From assembly GCA_964590725.1 (NCBI GenBank), contig CAZPWF010000008.1, forward strand, positions 1-28,763: a stretch of DNA of 28,763 nucleotides, in the 5' to 3' direction. How positions within the stretch are numbered: position 1 is the stretch's first letter; the number at the start of each line of letters is the position of its first letter. The notes below the pieces were generated by a model. That model was not told the DNA's origin, searched no databases, and worked only from the letters and a program-made list of their open reading frames with translations. A program made the translations under genes and the position numbers. This stretch comes from CAZPWF01 sp964590725 (lineage in GTDB: Bacteria > Patescibacteriota > Saccharimonadia > Saccharimonadales > JACQNP01). Positions 23,311-28,763 of this stretch are shown in pieces.

Positions 23311-24408
23311 ATGAGCGCATTTGAACAAGGATTCGAGAACAAAGAAATATCACCAAATAGTGTTAACCCTTGGGAAAACATAGCTTTACCGCAACTCTCA
23401 GAAGCCTTTACCTCTCCGACTGACGAAGACCCAAAACAAAACAAAGAAGCATTAGTCGAACAGGCAGAACTCGTGTTAAGCATAGATAAGCAAAAACTAA
23501 AATCACTTGAACTACCGTCAAAACTTGAACACCTACGTGAAACCTATATGAAATTACCAGAGCGATTAGAATTCCAGCCTGGAGTTAACCTTATATTCGG
23601 ACCTAACGGTAGCGGTAAAACAACTTTTTCCCGAGCAATTTATTATGCAATCGAAGCACGTGAAAGATATGATGAAAGAATTAAACTGGGTGACAGTGAA
23701 AAAAATGCCAGGCAATTTGCGCAACAAACCTTTGAATTGCCCAGATCTCGAGGTACAGATTTCGAAGAATATTTAATGGCAGGTGCTGCGCCATTGCTTG
23801 CAACCGCATTTCAAATCGAAAGATATTCCAATAACACGTATCCTCACTACTGTAACACCCAAGAAGAAGTGGGCCGACACGCACAACTCCAACGAGAGAT
23901 GGTTAGAAGGCCGGGCATACGTCACATAGGTGATCACTTCATGGAATATGATGGGGATAGACACTCATCAGACGAACTACAGGAAGATGCATCGGATAAT
24001 CTGTCTGCTCGACAAACAGTCGACAGAGATATTGAAAGTTTTCTAGATATAACCTTTAGTACGCGTAAGTGGGATACCGAAAATATAACTGGAGTAGATT
24101 GCACAAAATGGGAAATACCTAAAGAGTTTTCAGAAATGTCTATAAATAGCGCCCTTGGAAGAAGTTGCATAAAAGGCGGCAGAAGAAAGAGAGAATATTA
24201 CCCGGGAATCGCTTTTATAGACGAGCCGGAAACTGGTTTAGATGTACAAAGACATATTAACCTGCCTAATAGCATTGAGACTTGGTACCCTAGTGGTTCA
24301 ATTATGCTAGTACCAACAAATTCCACTGAATTATACAGATCGGAGCTCGCAAGATTGGATCTCGCAAGCCCCGATAAAGGTATCCATATACCCGTTAAAG
24401 CAACCTAG
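23311..24408 (+). CDS. ABC-ATPase-like AAA protein (AAA_21-type)
   Basis: The 365-residue product has Walker A GPNGSGKTT (97-105), preceded by a strand in EFQPGVNLIFGP, and Walker B IAFIDE (300-305) followed by PETGLD, the D-loop-like signature of SMC/ABC-type stand-alone ATPases. A highly charged insert of about 190 residues separates them; no LSGGQ signature is clear, though LGRSCIKGG (282-290) sits where one would be. The last 45 residues (SGSIMLVPTNSTELYRS) look like the strand after Walker B with an Asn/Thr in place of the usual switch His. The first 90 residues are acidic and may be disordered. Such ATPases often act with an adjacent effector; the preceding orphan is the only candidate. 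It ends one base before groL. Confidence 0.8.
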   Translation: MSAFEQGFENKEISPNSVNPWENIALPQLSEAFTSPTDEDPKQNKEALVEQAELVLSIDKQKLKSLELPSKLEHLRETYMKLPERLEFQPGVNLIFGPNGSGKTTFSRAIYYAIEARERYDERIKLGDSEKNARQFAQQTFELPRSRGTDFEEYLMAGAAPLLATAFQIERYSNNTYPHYCNTQEEVGRHAQLQREMVRRPGIRHIGDHFMEYDGDRHSSDELQEDASDNLSARQTVDRDIESFLDITFSTRKWDTENITGVDCTKWEIPKEFSEMSINSALGRSCIKGGRRKREYYPGIAFIDEPETGLDVQRHINLPNSIETWYPSGSIMLVPTNSTELYRSELARLDLASPDKGIHIPVKAT

Positions 24409-24409
24409 G

Positions 24410-26059
24410 CTACATCATTCCGCCCATGCCACCCATTCCTGACATGTCTGGAGCGGCAGCTGCAGCTTTTTCAGGCACCTCTACTACAAGCGCACCCATA
24501 GTAATTGCTGTTCCAGCAACAGATACAGCGTTTTGGATTGCTTCTTTAGTTACACGAGCTGGGTCAATAACCCCTACGGACTTAAGATCAACCAATTTAA
24601 CAGGGTCATTAACATTTACACCCTGACCTGCTTTGGCTTTCACAACCTGAGGCAACCACTCGTCGGCATTCAAGCCAGCGTTGGTCATCAATATCCTGAA
24701 TGGCTGTTCAAGTGCTTTGGATAATAGTTGTCGACCTGCTGCAACGGCATGATCTTCATTTTTATCTGATTTGATCGAACCAGTCAGATTAATGAGGGTT
24801 ACACCACCACCAGCAACAATTCCTTCTTCAAGTGCGGCTTTAACGGCTGCAACCGCATCATCGACACGAAACTTCTTTTCTTCAATCTCAGTCTCTGTTG
24901 CACCACCAACCTTAATAACTGCAACCTTGCCAGAAAGCGCAGCCCTACGTTTGTCGAAATTCTCTTTCTCGTATTCACTTGTAACAGATTTTGTCTGACT
25001 TTCGATCTGCTTAATGCGAGCGTTTACTTCTGTTGAGTTACCAGCTCCTTCGATGATTGTTGTCTCATCTTTGTTTACGATTACCTTACGGGCAGAACCG
25101 ACAACATCAAGTTCAACATTTTCGAAGGTCATACCACGATCTTCTGTGATTACAGTTGCCCCAGTTAATATTGCAATATCGTTAAGCACATCTTTTCGAC
25201 GATCTCCAAAGGATGGAGCTTTTACTGCTAAGGTGTTAAATACACCCTTTAATCGGTTAAGCACAAGTGTTCCGAGCGCCTCGCCCTCTACGTCTTCGGC
25301 AATCAATACTAGGTCTTTTTTGCCAGCCTGTGCTAGTTTTTCTAGAAGTGGCAAAAATTCTTGAATAGAACTGATCTTTTTGTCGGTGATAACGATTGCA
25401 GGCTTGTCATATACAGCCTCCATACGTGCTGGGTCTGTCACCATATAAGGACTGACAAAACCTTTGTCGAATGTAAAACCTTCGACTACTTCACTTTCTA
25501 GCGCAAGACCCTGTCCTTCTTCTACAGTAACCACACCGTCTTTGCCTACTTTATCGATCACATTGGCAATTAAGTTACCAATCTCGGCATCGCCGGCTGA
25601 AATAGTTGCCACCTGAGCTACACGCTTTTTGTCACTCTTGATATCGTCGCCTTTTAGATTCTTTAATACATCGTGCGCCGCAGCCTCCAAGCCTTTTCTG
25701 AGGAGCATAGGGTTGTGACCGGCAGCGATCAATTTATTAGCTTCGTTCAAAATATGATAAGTCAAAACTGTAACAGTTGTAGTTCCGTCGCCAGCAACAT
25801 CGTTCATCTTGTTAGCTGCCTGTTTAATAAGTTCTGCGCCGACTTTGTAGCCAAGAGTCTCGTCATCTACATCTGCAATTTCTACGCCTTTTGCAACAGT
25901 TACACCATCGTGAGTTACGGTAGGATTGCCGTAACTTTTGCTAATAACCACGTTACGCCCTTTTGGACCCATCGTTGTTTTTACAGCGTCATAAAGAATC
26001 CGGGCACCCTCGAGCACTCGTCTTCGTGCATCATCATCATAAAATACTTTCTTTGCCAT
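24410..26059 (-). CDS. groL: Chaperonin GroEL (Hsp60)
   Basis: The 549-residue product is the large chaperonin subunit that folds proteins in the GroEL-GroES cage. Signature blocks include TMGPKGRNVVI, HDGVTVAKG and the ATP-binding AGDGTTT in the equatorial domain, and AAVKAALEEGIVAGGGVTL at the returning equatorial domain. The C-terminus has the flexible Gly-Met repeat (GMGGMGGMM). The length is normal. It is second in the groES-groL operon, 61 bases after groES, with ACGGAG before the ATG. Expression is controlled from the CIRCE-overlapped promoter upstream of groES. Confidence 0.98.
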   Translation of the reverse strand: MAKKVFYDDDARRRVLEGARILYDAVKTTMGPKGRNVVISKSYGNPTVTHDGVTVAKGVEIADVDDETLGYKVGAELIKQAANKMNDVAGDGTTTVTVLTYHILNEANKLIAAGHNPMLLRKGLEAAAHDVLKNLKGDDIKSDKKRVAQVATISAGDAEIGNLIANVIDKVGKDGVVTVEEGQGLALESEVVEGFTFDKGFVSPYMVTDPARMEAVYDKPAIVITDKKISSIQEFLPLLEKLAQAGKKDLVLIAEDVEGEALGTLVLNRLKGVFNTLAVKAPSFGDRRKDVLNDIAILTGATVITEDRGMTFENVELDVVGSARKVIVNKDETTIIEGAGNSTEVNARIKQIESQTKSVTSEYEKENFDKRRAALSGKVAVIKVGGATETEIEEKKFRVDDAVAAVKAALEEGIVAGGGVTLINLTGSIKSDKNEDHAVAAGRQLLSKALEQPFRILMTNAGLNADEWLPQVVKAKAGQGVNVNDPVKLVDLKSVGVIDPARVTKEAIQNAVSVAGTAITMGALVVEVPEKAAAAAPDMSGMGGMGGMM

Positions 26060-26120
26060 AACTGTTCACTCCGTTCTATTAAGTTATAAGTTCTTAGTGC
26101 TATGCACAATCTGCTTGATA

Positions 26121-26387
26121 CTATTTTACTGTTGCGTAAATATTTTCTTCTTTGACCAAAATGTATTCTTGGCCATCCTGCTTAATTTCCGTATTACTAT
26201 AACCTCCGTAAACAATCCGATCACCGGCTTTAACTTCTTTCACGTTTTTGCCGACTGCGAGTACTTTGGCGGTCTTTGGCTTTTCCTGAGCAGCGTCAGG
26301 TATATATAATCCACTAGCTGTTTTATTAGACGCCTCTTCTTGTTGAGCTACAACATAGTCAGCTAACGGTTGAATAGGTACACTCAT
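26121..26387 (-). CDS. groS: Co-chaperonin GroES (Hsp10)
   Basis: The 88-residue product caps the GroEL cage. It starts IQPLADYVVAQQEEASNKTASGLYIPD, containing the mobile loop that contacts GroEL, and has GDRIVYGGYSNTEIK in the core; the length is a few residues short of the usual 94-97. AGGAGG lies five bases before the ATG, one of the strongest Shine-Dalgarno sites in the window, matching high expression. Confidence 0.97.
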   Translation of the reverse strand: MSVPIQPLADYVVAQQEEASNKTASGLYIPDAAQEKPKTAKVLAVGKNVKEVKAGDRIVYGGYSNTEIKQDGQEYILVKEENIYATVK

Positions 26388-26428
26388 ATTTCCTCCTTAG
26401 AATTGATTTATATCAGTTTCGTATGAAT

Positions 26429-26457
26429 ATGATAGCGCACTAAATTAGCACTTGCAA
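26429..26457 (-). promoter_or_regulatory. groESL promoter
   Basis: Reverse strand: TTGCAA at 26452-26457, 17-base spacer, TATCAT at 26429-26434. The -35 and part of the spacer lie inside the CIRCE element. The leader is about 35 bases with a strong Shine-Dalgarno site. Confidence 0.65.
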
Positions 26458-26471
26458 CCCCAGAGTGCCAA
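26445..26471. promoter_or_regulatory. CIRCE element (HrcA operator)
   Basis: TTAGCACTT (26445-26453), nine bases, GAGTGCCAA (26463-26471). The canonical form is TTAGCACTC-N9-GAGTGCTAA, so 16 of 18 arm bases match. It overlaps the groESL -35, as expected for repression by HrcA. No hrcA gene lies in this window. Confidence 0.92.
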
Positions 26472-26490
26472 TTATTTGTATACGACTAGT

Positions 26491-27567
26491 CTATTCGCCG
26501 TTTATTAGTGGACGCTTTGACTGTGCAGCCTCCCAATAGTTTTTGAAATCCATATCGGTGAGCTTGGAAATGTTAATTAACATATCTTCTATTTCGCCAA
26601 CGTATGTTTTTCCACTATCTTCATTTGCGAAGCTTTTATCGTATACTTTTTGTCCCGCGCTTGGGTGAACTATGACGGACCTAAAGTGTTCTAAGAATAA
26701 CGATCTTAGTACTTGACTACGATCCTCTTCTTCTTCCCCCCACCTAAACCCCGCAGTGTAGATTGAACTAATAAAACACATGAGCTCATGATTAACCCAT
26801 TCGAACATTTGTTCTACATTCTGTTGTTCGGGTGTTTGTATTTTTCTATAGCTTTCTAAATCGAGTGCTCTGAGATTGCCGCTAACCAAGTCATAGCCAT
26901 TATTTTTACATTGAAGATCCCCGTGTATATCACCCTCTATAACATATCCAGCAGAAATACGGGCAGCCCATTCCAGTGCTCTAAAAATACTAAAATGTTC
27001 CCTTAAGGTGTTTTCTGGATTTCGATTCCAATCTACGTTATCAAGTGAAACAACATTTAGCTCAAAGTGAGTCATTAAGAATGCGACACCCTCTTCATTA
27101 ACCCAAATACCAACCGGGTCAAAGGCTTTTGCCTTTAAAGTATTTCGTTTATTCACATACTCATTTGCCGAGTATTCATGAATCGCACCTTCTGTCCAAC
27201 CTTCAAAATGTTTATACGCAATAGGAATCGTTACTTCACCCGAACCAAGGTTCATGGATAAATTACCGAAAGCAACCTGACGCTGAGAATTCTGTCTTCC
27301 CTCGCCCCATTCTTCTACCTCTTCAAAACGACAGTTTGTTACAAAATTTGCTCTAGGGTCACAAGAATTTATAAAATCAGGCTTAAACCAAAAAGTGCCG
27401 GCTGAATCTAAAATTTCTTCAGAAACTCTTGGTACTGAAAAAAGACCACCAACCGGTGTACTTATTTCGCCTTCGATAGCTGAAAACGGAGCATAATTTT
27501 CCGGTAAATATAATTCTGGTCGATAGGAATAACGCTCTTCTCCCATTTCTGAAATCTCACCTGGCAT
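26491..27567 (-). CDS. Orphan protein with kinase/aminoglycoside-phosphotransferase-like catalytic motifs
   Basis: The 358-residue product is not assigned to a named family, but it carries the core of the protein-kinase-like fold: HGDLQCKN (215-222) with His215, Asp217 and Asn222 in the HxDxxxxN arrangement, and ALDLES (234-239) with Asp236 in the place of the magnesium-binding Asp. A possible N-lobe lysine is Lys119 (PIAYKHF). The hinge-like FLMTHFELNVVSL stretch precedes. The family could be a choline/aminoglycoside kinase relative or an odd protein kinase. The first 100 residues have no counterpart in such kinases. An extended -10 (TGATATAAT) ends six bases before the ATG, so the start is well fixed. 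It is divergent from the orphan at 27622. Confidence 0.72.
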   Translation of the reverse strand: MPGEISEMGEERYSYRPELYLPENYAPFSAIEGEISTPVGGLFSVPRVSEEILDSAGTFWFKPDFINSCDPRANFVTNCRFEEVEEWGEGRQNSQRQVAFGNLSMNLGSGEVTIPIAYKHFEGWTEGAIHEYSANEYVNKRNTLKAKAFDPVGIWVNEEGVAFLMTHFELNVVSLDNVDWNRNPENTLREHFSIFRALEWAARISAGYVIEGDIHGDLQCKNNGYDLVSGNLRALDLESYRKIQTPEQQNVEQMFEWVNHELMCFISSIYTAGFRWGEEEEDRSQVLRSLFLEHFRSVIVHPSAGQKVYDKSFANEDSGKTYVGEIEDMLINISKLTDMDFKNYWEAAQSKRPLINGE

Positions 27568-27573
27568 ATCAAT

Positions 27574-27582
27574 ATTATATCA
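27574..27582 (-). promoter_or_regulatory. Extended -10 of the kinase-like gene (leaderless)
   Basis: Reverse-strand TGATATAAT, a perfect extended -10; the hexamer ends six bases before the ATG at 27567. Confidence 0.6.
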
Positions 27583-27606
27583 TGGTTTTTATTTATCATT
27601 GTTTTA

Positions 27607-27615
27607 TGTTAAAAT
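27607..27615 (+). promoter_or_regulatory. Extended -10 of the orphan at 27622 (leaderless)
   Basis: TGTTAAAAT: TG, one base, TAAAAT; six bases to the ATG at 27622. Confidence 0.5.
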
Positions 27616-27621
27616 TGTTAC

Positions 27622-28167
27622 ATGAATGAATCTGGCCCGAACAATTCCGGTGAAGTCAAAAGCACACGCGAGAAGATTGCGGAACGTTTCCCTTCTCCCG
27701 AAGACTGGGACGCCCTACAAGGCGGAATGCCTAGAGTCTTCCGCAACCCACGTAAACCAGAAGCTAGATGGATTGTACTTCATGTATATGACGAGCATGG
27801 TGATGCTAAAAAAAGATTTAAAAACGGTCGAGCAGTAGATACTCATGCCTCACGTACAGATCAACTCTCGAACTATCGAATAGTCAGAAAAAATTGGGAA
27901 GATATTACCATAGAGAGAGATGTAACAGTTCCTTCTTTCATGGTCAGCGCCGTTCACGGTGAAGTTTGCGATAACCGAAGCGCTCAGTCGGGCAACAATA
28001 ATGGCTATAAGCAAATCAAAACTCAACCTGAATATGAACAATTTATTAATATCATGAACGCCTCAGGCATGCAGGAATTACGCTTCGCGTTGAATAATGA
28101 AGGCTATTACATGCAGCCGCTTGAAGAAATTCGTCGTCCACGCCCAATAACAGGTACTGATAGTTAA
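27622..28167 (+). CDS. Hypothetical soluble protein
   Basis: The 181-residue product has no recognised family. It is polar and basic overall, with a segment rich in Arg/Lys (RVFRNPRKPEARWIVLHVYDE, shortened here in meaning to residues about 38-58), a middle containing FMVSAVHGEVCDNRSAQSGNNNGYK (about 111-135), and a C-terminal part ending in a Pro/Arg-rich tail (RRPRPITG). There is no signal peptide or membrane helix. A promoter with an extended -10 lies six bases before the ATG, which fixes the start. It is divergent from the kinase-like gene, with 54 bases between starts; the two may be regulated together. Function unknown. Confidence 0.75.
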   Translation: MNESGPNNSGEVKSTREKIAERFPSPEDWDALQGGMPRVFRNPRKPEARWIVLHVYDEHGDAKKRFKNGRAVDTHASRTDQLSNYRIVRKNWEDITIERDVTVPSFMVSAVHGEVCDNRSAQSGNNNGYKQIKTQPEYEQFINIMNASGMQELRFALNNEGYYMQPLEEIRRPRPITGTDS

Positions 28168-28184
28168 ATATCATCTCCACTTTT

Positions 28185-28193
28185 TGATATAAT
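28185..28193 (+). promoter_or_regulatory. Extended -10 of the amidinotransferase-family gene
   Basis: TGATATAAT, a perfect extended -10; the hexamer ends eight bases before the ATG at 28202, so a leaderless or near-leaderless message is expected. Confidence 0.6.
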
Positions 28194-28201
28194 GACATTT
28201 A

Positions 28202-28763
28202 ATGTTTAGTGAGATTAAACGGATAAATCAAACTGTACTCATGTCTGGGGCAGATTACTTTAGTGACGAGTTTGCAATTAACCCATACATGGACTCATCG
28301 GTGCCAATCCAAACCCAGATCGCAGCCCAAGAACATGATTCAATCAAAAAGGCCCTAGAAGAAGCTGGCGTAAAAGTTATAAAGATAAAACCGCCAGAGA
28401 ATTGCCAAGACGGCGTGTACACAGCCAACTGGGGGCTTTGTCGAGACAACAAGTTGGTTTTGTCCAACTTACCAAACAAACGCAAAGACGAAGAGCCATA
28501 CGCTGAATCAGCGTTAAATAACCTTGGGCTTGAAACCATAAAGTGCCCATACCGATTTAGTGGGCAAGGCGACGCTCTACCCTGTGGTGATTTACTTTTC
28601 TGCGGCACGGGATATCGCACCGACCCACAAGCGCATAAGTTCGTTGCCGATCAGCTAGGATTTGAGATTATAAATCTCCAAACAATTCCAGAATTAGATC
28701 AAAATAACCAACCTGTGATTAATAATATTACCGGCTGGCCAGACAGTTTCTTTTACGATATTG
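28202..28763 (+). CDS. Amidinotransferase/dimethylarginine dimethylaminohydrolase-family protein (partial, C-terminus outside window)
   Basis: I read 187 residues from the ATG at 28202 to the window edge. The sequence fits the guanidine-modifying superfamily (COG1834: DDAH, arginine deiminase and amidinotransferase relatives). Seen are VLMSGADYF near the N-terminus, QDGVYTANWGL (about 70-80), where DDAH-like proteins have a DxVFxxN/D stretch, and GQGDALPCGDLLFCGTGYRT (about 122-141), the usual EGGD-...-G-x-S-x-RT block. The catalytic His and C-terminal Cys lie partly or wholly beyond the edge, so the reaction (arginine or methylarginine hydrolysis, or amidino transfer) cannot be settled. The gene has a perfect extended -10 and stands after the orphan at 27622 with a 34-base gap. 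Confidence 0.78.
   Translation, partial: MFSEIKRINQTVLMSGADYFSDEFAINPYMDSSVPIQTQIAAQEHDSIKKALEEAGVKVIKIKPPENCQDGVYTANWGLCRDNKLVLSNLPNKRKDEEPYAESALNNLGLETIKCPYRFSGQGDALPCGDLLFCGTGYRTDPQAHKFVADQLGFEIINLQTIPELDQNNQPVINNITGWPDSFFYDI

Noticed and set aside
24426..25364. Three plus-strand reading frames of 66 to 116 residues
   Set aside because: They are antisense to groL, whose codon pattern gives open frames on the other strand; low-complexity Ser/Thr/Ala composition and no start signals.
28255..28620. 121-residue reverse-strand reading frame at the right edge
   Set aside because: It lies wholly inside the amidinotransferase-family gene at 28202, whose motifs and perfect promoter make that strand the real one.
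1..28763. tRNA, rRNA, CRISPR and mobile elements
   Set aside because: Gaps between genes are all 143 bases or shorter and were read by eye; none shows a tRNA cloverleaf, repeat-spacer array, or inverted repeats with a transposase.

Overview
The window looks like chromosome of a Patescibacteria/CPR bacterium, most likely a Candidatus Saccharibacteria (TM7) member. This is inferred from the gene content and protein style, not from a marker search. Pointers are a compact AT-rich genome with gaps of at most 143 bases, TGA used as stop, a DnaG whose zinc ligands are gone, an archaeal-type CDP-archaeol synthase homologue, an archaeal-type bifunctional phosphoglucose/phosphomannose isomerase, a TrmB-family regulator, and many small orphan membrane or acidic proteins. 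No tRNA, rRNA, CRISPR array, insertion sequence or phage gene was seen. No gene-free stretch exceeds 300 bases.

Layout. 1-5534 (minus strand) is one gene chain: dnaG, rpoD, a 40-residue membrane peptide, a P-loop nucleotide kinase-like protein, a short-chain prenyl diphosphate synthase, and a phytoene synthase cut by the window edge. It joins replication priming and the main sigma factor to the first steps of carotenoid synthesis. 5588-7068 holds two divergent orphans. 7085-8777 holds yjbR-like and orn (minus), with a divergent VanY-type D,D-carboxypeptidase. 8774-15792 (minus) is a chain argS, alkD-like, photolyase-like, Tim44-like membrane protein, msrB, capA-like, so DNA and protein damage repair genes sit together. 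15856-19597 holds a DUF1361 membrane protein, divergent alanine racemase, then a tightly coupled three-gene lipid module: CDP-alcohol phosphatidyltransferase, PHP hydrolase, CDP-archaeol synthase-like protein. 19600-22481 holds the sugar-phosphate isomerase, two orphan proteins (one ending in LPRTG plus five residues) and the TrmB-type regulator. 22625-24408 is an orphan gene plus an AAA ATPase. 24410-26387 is groES-groEL behind a CIRCE operator. 26491-28763 holds a kinase-fold orphan, another orphan and the start of an amidinotransferase-family enzyme.

Two themes stand out. First, at least a dozen genes have a -10 hexamer 6 to 9 bases before the ATG and no room for a Shine-Dalgarno site, so transcription should start at or next to the start codon. 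Genes inside operons, groES and one orphan instead have clear Shine-Dalgarno sites. Second, carotenoid entry enzymes, a photolyase homologue, an AlkD-like protein and MsrB together suggest a cell exposed to light and oxidants, and the lipid module suggests an uncharacterised polar-lipid pathway.
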